Part shown: positions 51,089 through 59,836 of the stretch, piece by piece
Layout: each line of letters begins with the position of its first letter
How positions within the stretch are numbered: the first letter of the stretch is position 1
NCBI RefSeq assembly: GCF_030209755.1
Contig: NZ_JARVRH010000030.1
Coordinates: forward strand, 17,647 to 81,646
Origin: Arthrobacter sp. efr-133-TYG-118
GTDB taxonomy: Bacteria > Actinomycetota > Actinomycetes > Actinomycetales > Micrococcaceae
Direction: 5' to 3'
Length of the DNA: 64,000 bases
The notes under the pieces: model-generated
What the model was told of the DNA's origin: nothing
The model's input: the letters and a program-made list of their open reading frames with translations, nothing else
Databases searched by the model: none
Translations under genes and position numbers: made by a program

Positions 51089-52519
51089 ATGACAACGACG
51101 TCGGAAACTGCGACTTTCACCCACCAGCGTCTCCTTGAGGCCATCCAGCCGACGTCCGGCGGGCGCCGGATCAACGACCCGGCGACAGGCGAACTCGTCG
51201 GCTTGGTCGCGGAGCCTGGCGTGCCGGAACTCGAATCCGCCATCCAGGCCGCACGCGCCGCACAACCGGCCTGGGACGCCCGCGGCCACGAGGAGCGGTG
51301 TGAACTACTCAATCGAGCAGCCGACGCGATCGACGCCAATGCCGAGGCCCTGGCCCGGCTGCTTTCACGCGAACAAGGCAAACCCCTCAACGGCCCGAAT
51401 GCCCGCTTTGAAGTCGGCGCCTGCAGCGCATGGCTACGGGCAACGACATCGTTCAACCTGGAGCCCGAGACCCTCATCGAGGAAGACGGAACCTTCGCCC
51501 AACTCTTCTACCGCCCGCTCGGCGTTGTCGGTGCCATCGGTCCCTGGAACTGGCCCATGCTGATCTCCATCTGGCAGCTGGCCCCCGCCCTCCGGATGGG
51601 CAACACGGTGGTCATGAAACCCTCGGAGTACACGCCGCTCTCCGTGCTTGCATTGGCCGAGGTATTCAACTCGGTCCTCCCCGCCGATGTGCTGGCCGTG
51701 GTCCCTGGAGGCCGAGATGTGGGTGAGCGCCTGGCCGCCCACGAGGACATCGCCAAGGTGATGTTTACAGGCTCCACTGCCACCGGCAAGGCGATCATCC
51801 GTTCCTCCGCAGACACGGTCAAGCGGTTGACCCTGGAGCTAGGGGGTAACGACGCCGGCATTGTGCTGCCGGATGCCGACCCGCGAGCGATCGCTGAAGG
51901 CCTGTTCTGGGGAGCGTTCATCAACACCGGCCAGACCTGCGCCGCCTTGAAGCGCCTGTACGTGCATGAAGATATCTACGATGAGGTCTGCGAGGCCCTG
52001 ACCGCGGTCGCTAGGAACATGCCCATGGGCGTGGGCCTGGACGAGAACAACGTGCTCGGACCGCTGCAGAACAAGGCCCAGTTCGACGTCGTCTCCCGCC
52101 TCGTGCAGGCAGCGAAGGACTCCGGCGCCCGGGTGCTGCTCGGCGGGGAACCCGAAGCCGAGCAGCCAGGCTACTTCTACCCAACGACGCTGATTGCGGA
52201 TATCGACAACGACAACCCGCTGGTGACCGAGGAACAATTCGGCCCTGCCCTGCCGATCATCAAATACTCGAACGTGGACGAAGCCCTCGAGATGGCCAAC
52301 AGTCTAGATGTCGGCCTGGGCGCTTCCGTATGGTCCTCTGACATCGCAAAGGCTCGTCGGGTAGCAGCGAGGCTTGAAGCCGGCACTGTGTGGATCAACA
52401 AGCATGGCGCCGTCGATCCGCGTGTGCCGTTTGGAGGGGCAAAGCAATCCGGCTACGGTCTGGAGTTCGGCGTCGAGGGCCTGAAGCAACTCGGCGCACC
52501 GCAGATCATCAACGGCTAG
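51089..52519 (+). CDS. NAD(P)-dependent aldehyde dehydrogenase
   Basis: A 476-residue ALDH. Catalytic residues: Asn154 (GPWNWP), Glu250 (LELGGNDAG) and the nucleophile Cys284 (NTGQTCAALKR). The cofactor motif is FTGSTATGK. It oxidises an aldehyde to a carboxylate. I chose ATG 51089 (MTTTSETATF), preceded by gaagg; the frame is open to 51038. The upstream element at 50786-50817 is shared with the kinase-phospho-lyase operon, so its natural substrate is probably the aldehyde released by that phospho-lyase. Confidence 0.9.
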   Translation: MTTTSETATFTHQRLLEAIQPTSGGRRINDPATGELVGLVAEPGVPELESAIQAARAAQPAWDARGHEERCELLNRAADAIDANAEALARLLSREQGKPLNGPNARFEVGACSAWLRATTSFNLEPETLIEEDGTFAQLFYRPLGVVGAIGPWNWPMLISIWQLAPALRMGNTVVMKPSEYTPLSVLALAEVFNSVLPADVLAVVPGGRDVGERLAAHEDIAKVMFTGSTATGKAIIRSSADTVKRLTLELGGNDAGIVLPDADPRAIAEGLFWGAFINTGQTCAALKRLYVHEDIYDEVCEALTAVARNMPMGVGLDENNVLGPLQNKAQFDVVSRLVQAAKDSGARVLLGGEPEAEQPGYFYPTTLIADIDNDNPLVTEEQFGPALPIIKYSNVDEALEMANSLDVGLGASVWSSDIAKARRVAARLEAGTVWINKHGAVDPRVPFGGAKQSGYGLEFGVEGLKQLGAPQIING

Positions 52520-52578
52520 GCCTGTCGGAGACGGACTGTCATTCTCCGAGGCACGATGGCATGAGAGGACCTCCGGGC

Positions 52579-52610
52579 GAGGTGGTGCTTGCTTCCCGAA
52601 GCACCATCTC
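52579..52610. terminator. Bidirectional terminator hairpin between convergent ALDH and TetR genes
   Basis: A 12-bp stem, gaggtggtgctt / aagcaccatctc (one G-T pair), with an 8-base loop, placed in the 114-bp convergent gap. Confidence 0.65.
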
Positions 52611-52633
52611 ACCTTGGGTCATGCGAGGTTGCG

Positions 52634-53245
52634 CTAGGGGGTCAGTCCGTCAAGCAAGCGCTGAAACGCCGAAAGAAACCTCGCTGGCTGCATGGCCTCG
52701 CGAGCAATTTCGATCCCCGCTTCACGAAGACATCCGATGAGCAGCACCGCCATCCCGTCTGCATCCACGTCACTGTCGATTTCACCCCGCTGGTGGGCAA
52801 GCAGCAGTTCCTTCCGGATCGCAGCAAGGCTCGCCGAGGAGCCTTCTCCGCGCTCAACACGGCTGCCAAACAAGGCAGGTCCGGCCACGTTATAGAAATA
52901 GCCGCGGTTATGGTCCTCGGTAAGTGCGACCATCGCTCGCGCATAGGCCATGACGCGGTCCTGCCACGTGTCGGCAGAGTCCGCCAGCCGCTGGGCCGTA
53001 CCGACAAGATCACGACCAACGCGCCTGTACGCCTCTTGGAGCAGTTCATCACGGCCACCCTCGAAATGCGCGTAGACCGTTCCGCGGGACATCCCTGCCT
53101 GGGCGGCCAATCTATCAATGGTGGCCGCCTCGACACCTTCGGCTGAGATGATCTCCAAGCCGGCGCTGGTTAGATCGATTCTTGTTTGCTCGCGCCGACG
53201 CTCCCTAAGGTTCGTCGAGACGGGCTTTTCGGTCGCCGCAGTCAT
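52634..53245 (-). CDS. TetR family regulator of the amino-alcohol cluster
   Basis: A 203-residue regulator from ATG 53245 (MTAATEKPVSTNLRERR). The helix-turn-helix is VEAATIDRLAAQAGMSRGTVYAHF. It lies between the aldehyde dehydrogenase (convergent) and the kinase operon (divergent). Both of those carry the same gtctag-N10-16-mer element. A perfect inverted repeat, tagact-cgc-agtcta, at 53416-53430 is the best operator candidate. It probably represses both units in the absence of the substrate. Confidence 0.87.
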   Translation of the reverse strand: MTAATEKPVSTNLRERRREQTRIDLTSAGLEIISAEGVEAATIDRLAAQAGMSRGTVYAHFEGGRDELLQEAYRRVGRDLVGTAQRLADSADTWQDRVMAYARAMVALTEDHNRGYFYNVAGPALFGSRVERGEGSSASLAAIRKELLLAHQRGEIDSDVDADGMAVLLIGCLREAGIEIAREAMQPARFLSAFQRLLDGLTP

Positions 53246-53415
53246 ACAACCTCCATGTTCTAAAGAGACAGAATATATCCTCGCATCCCAAAAAGCGGCT
53301 CTTAAGCATCGATTCTGGACGGAGAGTCCGAACTGACTCAGCGTGAGATCTTCTCGCGTCGGAGGAACCTCGATCATCCCCCGCTTAACAAATTCTATCC
53401 TCCGGACACAAACAA

Positions 53416-53457
53416 TAGACTCGCAGTCTAGATTTTGTTCGTGTGGTGTGATTCACT
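53416..53457 (+). promoter_or_regulatory. TetR operator candidate and shared promoter element of the kinase operon
   Basis: A perfect 6-bp inverted repeat with a 3-base spacer (tagactcgcagtcta, 53416-53430) overlaps gtctag (53426-53431). Ten bases later comes the 16-mer tgtggtgtgattcact at 53442-53457. The second and third parts are repeated, with the same spacing, upstream of the aldehyde dehydrogenase. Confidence 0.7.
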
Positions 53458-53552
53458 TTTTCAAGACGACAGGTACCGGATCTTGGATGCGACCAAGCAG
53501 TACCGGTTCATTCATCCGCACAGATTTTGGATATCAACAAGGGAGATCCACT

Positions 53553-54557
53553 TTGGACCAAGCAGTTGCAGTAGAGACGGTTCGCGGGGCACTTGGGCGA
53601 TACGGGCTTCAAGACAACACGCCGATTGAGTTCGTCAAATACCGCGAAAACTACGTCTTCCGCATTCGCCCCCAAGGGCAAACCTCATACGCCGTGCGGC
53701 TGCACCGCGAAGGATACCGCTCTGATTCCGAGGTCAGGTGCGAGCTTGAGTTCCTCAAGGCACTAATAACCCGTGGCGTAGACGTCCCTGAGGTCCTCCC
53801 GACAGCGGATGGCGAGCTGCTCTGCCTCGTCAAAGGAACTGACGGGGTCACCCACCAGGTCGACGTCCTGGTTTGGGCGGAAGGTGCAGTGCCCTTGGGC
53901 GACGTAGCCGAGGCCTTTGACGGAACGGCCAGCCTCAGCCCTGAGACCTTTCACCGGATCGGAGCCCTGGCCGCGACGTTCCACAACGAGGCAACTACCA
54001 TCGGACGCGTCGAGGGTTTCAACCGTCAGGCCTGGGACTACGAAGGTCTGGTCGGAGAACGCGCCCTATGGGGCGATCCATGCAGTATTGGCGAACTTTC
54101 AGGGCAGGATGTCGCCCTGCTGAACAACGTCAAACACGAGCTCAAGGATGAGCTGGTTTCCTTCGGCGTCGGTACGGATCGATATGGCGTCATCCATGCG
54201 GACTTCACACCGGAAAACATCCTGGTCCGGGACAAAGAGTGCATCCTTATCGACTTTGACGACTTCGGCGAAGGCTGGCACCTATTTGACCTGGCCACCT
54301 TGCTCTTCTTCTACCTGCCCCATCAGAGATACCCCGACTACCAGCGAAGCGCGTTCGAGGGGTATCGATCGGTCCGGGCACTGCCGGAGGAACACCTGAA
54401 GTCGTGGGACGCCATGTTGCTCTCGCGCGGCCTGAGCTATATGGGCTGGGCGTCTACACGGCGAGGGGACGATGCCGCGGAATTCGTCGTCAGCCGCATT
54501 GTCCCTATGGTCCTGGACATGGCGAAGACCTACTCCCGGGTCTCGGCGGGCCACTAG
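53553..54557 (+). CDS. APH-fold phosphotransferase, probable amino-alcohol kinase
   Basis: A 334-residue kinase of the aminoglycoside phosphotransferase/homoserine kinase type. The catalytic loop is HADFTPEN (215-222) with Asp217, and the metal-binding Asp is in LIDFDDFG near 234. TTG 53553 is chosen because agggag sits 8-10 bases upstream and the protein family begins about there. Relatives include hydroxylysine kinase and amino-alcohol O-kinases. The class III phospho-lyase-type gene directly downstream makes an amino-alcohol such as ethanolamine, 1-amino-2-propanol or hydroxylysine the likely substrate. It is not an obvious antibiotic-resistance gene. Confidence 0.8.
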   Translation: MDQAVAVETVRGALGRYGLQDNTPIEFVKYRENYVFRIRPQGQTSYAVRLHREGYRSDSEVRCELEFLKALITRGVDVPEVLPTADGELLCLVKGTDGVTHQVDVLVWAEGAVPLGDVAEAFDGTASLSPETFHRIGALAATFHNEATTIGRVEGFNRQAWDYEGLVGERALWGDPCSIGELSGQDVALLNNVKHELKDELVSFGVGTDRYGVIHADFTPENILVRDKECILIDFDDFGEGWHLFDLATLLFFYLPHQRYPDYQRSAFEGYRSVRALPEEHLKSWDAMLLSRGLSYMGWASTRRGDDAAEFVVSRIVPMVLDMAKTYSRVSAGH

Positions 54558-54686
54558 CCTAACTCCCGCATCTTCACCGGCGTCGTGCATTACCTGGGCG
54601 CCATCAATTCAAGAACCGGCGCATCTGCGCCTCCTGATCCACCCGCAATTGCCGGGCTTCATCGTGATGCCCAAAACGGAGACATA

Positions 54687-56012
54687 ATGCCAGACACACA
54701 CAATCCAAGTTCCCGCCCCGATATGGGTGAAAGTTCCGCATCGGGACTGCGGGCGCGAAGGCTGAAGACGCTCGGAACCCACTCCCCGTTGTTCTACGAC
54801 GAACCGATCGCATTGGTGTCGGCTGAAAGTGTGTGGGTGACGGACATACATGGCCGGACCTACCTGGATGCGTACAACAACGTGCCCCATGTAGGTCACT
54901 GCAACCCGGTAGTTGTAGAAGCCATCCGTGCCCAGGCCTCCCAACTAAACATCCACACCCGTTACCTGAACAGCCAAGTGATCGATTATGCCGAGGAAAT
55001 CGTGGCAACCTTCGGCGAGGGGCTGGACAAGGTTTCCTTCACCAACAGCGGGTCAGAGGCCAACGATCTTGCCTTCAGGATCGCAAACCAACGCACCGGA
55101 AATACCGGAATCATCGTGTCCGACTTCAGCTACCACGGAAATACCTCCGTCCTCGCGGATGCGACGACAGCGTTGCCCACCAGGAACGGACTGTCTGCCA
55201 ATGTCCGGGCCATCCGCATCCCCGACCTTGACACAGCCGGCAATGAACTAGCTCCAGAGCAGCTGCTGGAGAAGGGCCTTCGCGAGTTGGAGGTTGCCAT
55301 TCGGTCCTTGAGTAGTGAGGGTTTCGGGGTTTCCGCCTTCCTGTTCGATCCACTGTTCTCGACTGAAGGGCTTTGCCGGCTTCCGGATGGCTACCTCCAG
55401 GCCGTTGAGCAGCGGATCCACGCCGCTGGCGGGCTGGTGATCTCAGATGAAGTACAGTCCGGGTTTGGCCGCACCGGTGAGGCAATGTGGGGCTACGAGC
55501 TATTCGGGCTGTCCCCGGACCTCGTCACCATGGGAAAGCCCATGGGCAATGGACACCCGATGGGCGGCGTCGTCACGGGCGGCGAGCTGTTGGACGAGTT
55601 TGGTGCCGCCAACCTGTATTTCAATACCTTCGCGGGGAATCCTGTCTCCGCAGCCGCGGGCCGTGCCGTCTTGCAGGTCATGAAGGATGAGGACCTGATG
55701 GCGAATGCCCACAGTACCGGCAAGGTCTTGAAGGACGGACTGGAAAAGCTGGCCGCCGGCTTCGACTTCGTGAGCGCGGTCAAAGGTCGGGGGCTGTTCG
55801 TCGGAATTGAGCTGCTCCCTGACCCGGAATCGGGCTCGTCAGCCCCGGCAGTCACAAAAAAGCTCGTGGAGAGCATGAAGGACAACAACATCCTGATCAG
55901 CAAGGTGGGCCGACATGAAACCGTACTGAAGATGCGGCCACCGCTCGTATTCAACAAATCCCACGCGGAACAACTGTTGGAAGGGCTGGAAGCCTCCCTC
56001 AACAGCATCTAG
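54687..56012 (+). CDS. Class III PLP enzyme, probable amino-alcohol-phosphate phospho-lyase
   Basis: A 441-residue class III aminotransferase-fold protein. The PLP Lys is K284 in DLVTMGKPMGNGHPMGG, and the cofactor Asp is in LVISDEVQSGFGR near 254. The segments YNNVPHVGHCNP and TMGKPMGNGHP closely resemble the AGXT2L/ETNPPL branch, which are phospho-lyases splitting phosphoethanolamine or phosphohydroxylysine into aldehyde, ammonia and phosphate, not transaminases. The ATG has acggaga upstream. With the kinase before it and an aldehyde dehydrogenase nearby, a phosphorylated amino-alcohol pathway is complete. Confidence 0.85.
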   Translation: MPDTHNPSSRPDMGESSASGLRARRLKTLGTHSPLFYDEPIALVSAESVWVTDIHGRTYLDAYNNVPHVGHCNPVVVEAIRAQASQLNIHTRYLNSQVIDYAEEIVATFGEGLDKVSFTNSGSEANDLAFRIANQRTGNTGIIVSDFSYHGNTSVLADATTALPTRNGLSANVRAIRIPDLDTAGNELAPEQLLEKGLRELEVAIRSLSSEGFGVSAFLFDPLFSTEGLCRLPDGYLQAVEQRIHAAGGLVISDEVQSGFGRTGEAMWGYELFGLSPDLVTMGKPMGNGHPMGGVVTGGELLDEFGAANLYFNTFAGNPVSAAAGRAVLQVMKDEDLMANAHSTGKVLKDGLEKLAAGFDFVSAVKGRGLFVGIELLPDPESGSSAPAVTKKLVESMKDNNILISKVGRHETVLKMRPPLVFNKSHAEQLLEGLEASLNSI

Positions 56013-56081
56013 TCACCCAGGCAGCAGGCCTCGGAAGACACATCAACAACTTAGAGAACTACTTCTGATCGGAACCACCTC

Positions 56082-56852
56082 ATGGATCTCTCACGAAACA
56101 ACCCCAGGAGGGTCGTTATTACCGGCGGCGCATCGGGGATCGGACTTGCCACCGCCCAGGCCTTCCTGGAAGAGGGCGCAAGAGCGGGCATCATCAGCCG
56201 CTCCCAGCAAAGCCTGAACCAGGCCCTGCAAGGACCTCTCTCCAAGTACCTGGACGGCAGGTGCCACGGAATCGTGGCTGACGTCGCCGACGAAGCTGCG
56301 ATCGCCAACGCCTTCAAGGAATTCGACGCCCGGCTTCAGGGCATCGATACAGTCGTTGCAAGCGCCGGAATAGAGGGCGAGATAGGCAACGCAGTGCAAG
56401 ACGTGACATCACGGGACTTCCTCCGTGTCCTGGAAGTCAACGTGCTGGGAGTGTTCCACGCGGTGAAACACTCCCTGCCCTTCCTCGCAAAAGAGCAGCA
56501 CGCCTCCATCACCATCATTGGATCCGACTCGGGCTTCGTCGCCGTTCCCGGGATGCTGGCCTACAACGCCTCGAAGGGGGCACTGGTACAGCTCACCAGG
56601 GCCCTGTCCTTCGAGCTCTTCGAATCCCATGGGATCCGGGTCAACAGCATCTGCCCGTCCATCGTCGATACGCCGATGGCAAGGCGCGGCCTGGGCGTTG
56701 ACAGCTTCGACGACGCGGAATTCCCCGTGAACGCTCCCAGTAACATCGCCAAGACGGTCATATTCCTATCCAGCGAAGGCGCCCGCGCCATCAACGGGAC
56801 CAACATCCTTTCGGACTTCGGCTATTCCGCCAGGTCCTCCTTTCCCGCCTGA
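56082..56852 (+). CDS. Short-chain dehydrogenase/reductase
   Basis: A 256-residue classical SDR. The NAD(P) motif is TGGASGIG at 14-21. ASAGI is the structural motif, and the catalytic Ser-Tyr-Lys are in IGSDSG and AYNASKGA. It follows the phospho-lyase by 69 bp in the same operon. A role in oxidising an alcohol or amino-alcohol intermediate is plausible, but the substrate is unknown. Confidence 0.88.
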   Translation: MDLSRNNPRRVVITGGASGIGLATAQAFLEEGARAGIISRSQQSLNQALQGPLSKYLDGRCHGIVADVADEAAIANAFKEFDARLQGIDTVVASAGIEGEIGNAVQDVTSRDFLRVLEVNVLGVFHAVKHSLPFLAKEQHASITIIGSDSGFVAVPGMLAYNASKGALVQLTRALSFELFESHGIRVNSICPSIVDTPMARRGLGVDSFDDAEFPVNAPSNIAKTVIFLSSEGARAINGTNILSDFGYSARSSFPA

Positions 56853-56924
56853 TCCCTAACCCGGGCGTCATTCCTGACCCCTGCGTCAAGGCGAAGAAGG
56901 CCAGTTCAGAAAAGAGAGTCACCC

Positions 56925-58433
56925 GTGGCAAATCAACTCCAGGAACACTTACCTGCCAGTCCGGACAAACTGTCCAAGGACTCCCTAGGCGTTTTCGGCG
57001 TCGTCTTCCTTGTCCTTGCGGCGGTTGCCCCGCTGACAGGGATTATCGTCATCACTGCCCTTGGCCTGGCACTCGGCAATGGAGCCGGGATGGTGGGTTC
57101 ATTCATTATCGTCACCGCAATACTTTTGCTCTTCGGCGTGGGCTACGCCCAGATGTCCAAGCTGCTTGTCAGCGCAGGCGGGTTCTACGCCGTCGTCCTC
57201 AAGGGCCTCGGCAAACCAGCGGCGTTAGTGGCAGCACTGGTAGCAATGCTGGGCTATAACTGCTTTGTAGCCGGGGCGATAGGAACAATCGGCTTCTTCA
57301 TGCAGACCGTGATCGCACAGCTCACCGGATTGAATGTCCACTGGTTCATTTGGGCCCTGGTGGCTGTCGCCGCCGCGTTCCTGCTGAGCCGCCAGGGCAT
57401 CGACTTCAGCGCCAAGGTGCTTGGGGTGGGACTGATCCTCGAAGTCTCCATTCTGGTGATCTTCGACATTGCCGTACTGCTCAAGAACGGCTACACCCTT
57501 GATGTCTTCAACCCCGGCATCGTGTTCTCCGGAGGAGCAGGCATCGGCTTCCTGTTCGCCGCCAACGCCTTCGTTGGAGTAGAAGCCACCGGCCTGTTCA
57601 GTGAGGAGGCCAAGAACCCCCGCCGGACCATCCCAAGGGCCACGTACACAGCAATAGGCTTCATCGGAGCGCTGGCCGCCGTGACAACGTGGGCCATTGT
57701 GAGCGCACTCGGAACAGCTCAAACCCAGGCCGTCGCTACCGACCACCTTGCCGCCGGCGATCTGGTCTTCTTCCTCTCAAACGACTATCTCGGCGAGGGC
57801 CTTACCAAGCTCATGATGGTCCTGCTTCTCCTGAGCCTTTTCGCCGCGCTAATGGCCCTGCATAATTCAGCCACCAGATACATCTACTCCCTCGGCCGCG
57901 CACGGATCCTCACTCCCCTACTGAGCCGGACCCGTCCCAACGGAGTCCCCCAGCGCGCATCGATAGCCCAGTTCGCCCTGGGAATCGTAGTGGCCGGACT
58001 GTTCGCCCTCTTTGGCCTGGAACCGCTCACCTCACTCATCCCAAGCATGACCGGTTTCGGTACGCTCGGAATCCTCACACTTCAACTCCTCGCCACCCTA
58101 GCGATAGTCGTGCATTTCAGGAAAACCCGGGACCGGCGACTCTGGGCAACGCTGCTAGCGCCAGGCATTGGGCTCTTGGGCCTGGGGATCGTCGTGGTCC
58201 TGGCCATTGCCAACTTTTCGGTTCTGGCAGGATCGGACGCCCCAGCAATCACCGTGCTGCCCTGGCTACTGGTCGCTGCCATTGCGGGCGGCCTGCTCCT
58301 GGCCCGGCATCTACGCAAATACAAACCGGAGATCTTTGCAGGCCTCGGCCAGGACCTCGAAAGGCTGCCGCAGGAGACTGGGCAAGCCGCGGGAAACCTG
58401 GAAGAACCATCGCTCAGTGCCAATCGTCCCTGA
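56925..58433 (+). CDS. APC-family amino acid/amine permease
   Basis: A 502-residue permease starting with GTG 56925, about 12 transmembrane helices. Family signatures: FGVVFLVLAAVAPLTGIIVI at the first helix, then GFLFAANAFVGVEATGLFSEEAKNPRRTIP in the conserved loop. The last gene of the kinase-phospho-lyase-SDR operon, it probably imports the amino-alcohol or a related amine. A hairpin 8 bp after the stop may end transcription. Confidence 0.88.
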   Translation: MANQLQEHLPASPDKLSKDSLGVFGVVFLVLAAVAPLTGIIVITALGLALGNGAGMVGSFIIVTAILLLFGVGYAQMSKLLVSAGGFYAVVLKGLGKPAALVAALVAMLGYNCFVAGAIGTIGFFMQTVIAQLTGLNVHWFIWALVAVAAAFLLSRQGIDFSAKVLGVGLILEVSILVIFDIAVLLKNGYTLDVFNPGIVFSGGAGIGFLFAANAFVGVEATGLFSEEAKNPRRTIPRATYTAIGFIGALAAVTTWAIVSALGTAQTQAVATDHLAAGDLVFFLSNDYLGEGLTKLMMVLLLLSLFAALMALHNSATRYIYSLGRARILTPLLSRTRPNGVPQRASIAQFALGIVVAGLFALFGLEPLTSLIPSMTGFGTLGILTLQLLATLAIVVHFRKTRDRRLWATLLAPGIGLLGLGIVVVLAIANFSVLAGSDAPAITVLPWLLVAAIAGGLLLARHLRKYKPEIFAGLGQDLERLPQETGQAAGNLEEPSLSANRP

Positions 58434-58440
58434 GGCTCAG

Positions 58441-58488
58441 GAGGCAAAGCCACGAGGGAGAAACGCAAGGCTCCGTGGTTGTTGCCTC
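58441..58488 (+). terminator. Hairpin after the permease gene
   Basis: Arms gaggcaa / ttgcctc (58441-58447 and 58482-58488) with an inner ccacg / cgtgg pair. No T-run follows. Confidence 0.45.
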
Positions 58489-58826
58489 GGCACGAGCGGC
58501 TTCCCTGCGTACGCTGACGCGCGTTGACCGTTACCTCACGCCGTCCGACCCGAAGGACCTCAGCAACCGCAATTCCACTTTGGCATCGCCGCTAAGGAAT
58601 TGAACTCAGCGACGGAGGCCGCCGTCGCCATCGCATCCGTGCCCCGGTCCGCCGCAAAAAAGAGGTAGGTGGCCGGCCAGGCCTCCTCTGGAGGTGGGGG
58701 TCTGCGCCTTAACCATGAATCTTGGCGAACAGTCCCACCCTGCTGGGCGAGTCCCACTGGGATTCAGTTGCAAGGTTACGGGGAAGCACCGACGCATTGG
58801 AGGACTGGAATGCGTCTGGCGGTCAT

Positions 58827-58862
58827 CAGACCAGTGGTGGCCGTCCGGCCTCCACTGGTCTG
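58827..58862. repeat. Inverted repeat hairpin
   Basis: Perfect 11-bp arms, cagaccagtgg / ccactggtctg, with a 14-base GC-rich loop. No T-run, so it may be structural and not a terminator. Confidence 0.5.
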
Positions 58863-59327
58863 ACGACGGTGGATTGCGCCCGGCTAGTCCTAATGCCATA
58901 GGCGTTGGCGGAGATGACTCCCGGGCTGATTCGGCTGTGCTGGCATCGGGGTGGAACTGCTACTGGCGCCAGCGGCGATCCAGCTGGTCGGCGCGGATTC
59001 AACTACGCAGACTGCCTGACCCGCCTGTTCGACGAGCAGAACTGACCCGGTAATCTCCAAGGACAGTTCGCACTCGAACGCCTCGGAATCGAAGCTGAAG
59101 TCGTGCCCGGCGGCCATCGCCCCGCCTTTGCAAACCCCCGGTGGAGTCGCCAATTAGCTGCTGCGCCGTTAAACAAGGGAAACCGCCACCCCGTCCGGCC
59201 ACCCACTCTGGTCTCACAGCGCAAAGAGGACGACGACGGCGTCACGCGCGTCCCGCCGTCGACCCCTGAGGGCTTGCCGCACTTAGAGCAAAGACTGAGG
59301 CTAGCTGGTTGAGGCGCACGGGTTGAC

Positions 59328-59582
59328 CTACGTCGGACCGCTGCCCGGCGAACCGCTGAGCACCGTGGGCACGTACTCAAGCAACTGGAGCCGACCGTCG
59401 AAGGTCCTGCTCTCCACCATCTTGAGTGAAACGTCCGGATAGCCGTGGATCCGGTCCCGCGCGTGAGCACCGGGAAACGACGACCCGGAACCTGTCCACA
59501 AGGCCAGCGCGACTAGCAGGCACCGGCTCACGCTCCCTAGGGTGTTCAAGAGCGCGGTCCCCGTCCGCTTCCTCTTCGTCAC
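59328..59582 (-). CDS. Possible small secreted protein (weak)
   Basis: An 84-residue frame from GTG 59582: basic VTKRKRTG, hydrophobic SRCLLVALALW and small residues after it, resembling a signal peptide, then RIHGYPDVSLKMVESRTFDG. No good Shine-Dalgarno and no known family. It may be a remnant. Confidence 0.25.
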   Translation of the reverse strand: MTKRKRTGTALLNTLGSVSRCLLVALALWTGSGSSFPGAHARDRIHGYPDVSLKMVESRTFDGRLQLLEYVPTVLSGSPGSGPT

Positions 59583-59836
59583 GGCCTCGACCCCGTGCCC
59601 GGTGAACGGCTCCACGTTCGGCGAAGTCAGGCAGCGTGTGGGGTGCACGTCGGCAAGGCTTCCAGAACCAAGCCGCCAGCCCCTGAGATGTCAATATCAA
59701 CGACCGGGGTCCTGCAGGCCGCCGGTTCAAATCGACCCCTCGTCAGGACGCCACTAGATACCCAAAACCGGGTCCAGACCGCGAAGCCAATTGATGTAGG
59801 CCGTCGAAAGTCATGTAGCCCTGGCCCGGCCTTGAT

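Noticed and set aside
50788..51477. Minus-strand 229-residue frame over the ALDH 5' region
   Set aside because: It is antisense to the conserved ALDH N terminus and the shared promoter element, with Arg/Ser-rich shadow composition.
53553..54557. Aminoglycoside resistance gene
   Set aside because: The APH fold is shared by many small-molecule kinases. The operon context (phospho-lyase, SDR, permease, aldehyde dehydrogenase) points to catabolism.
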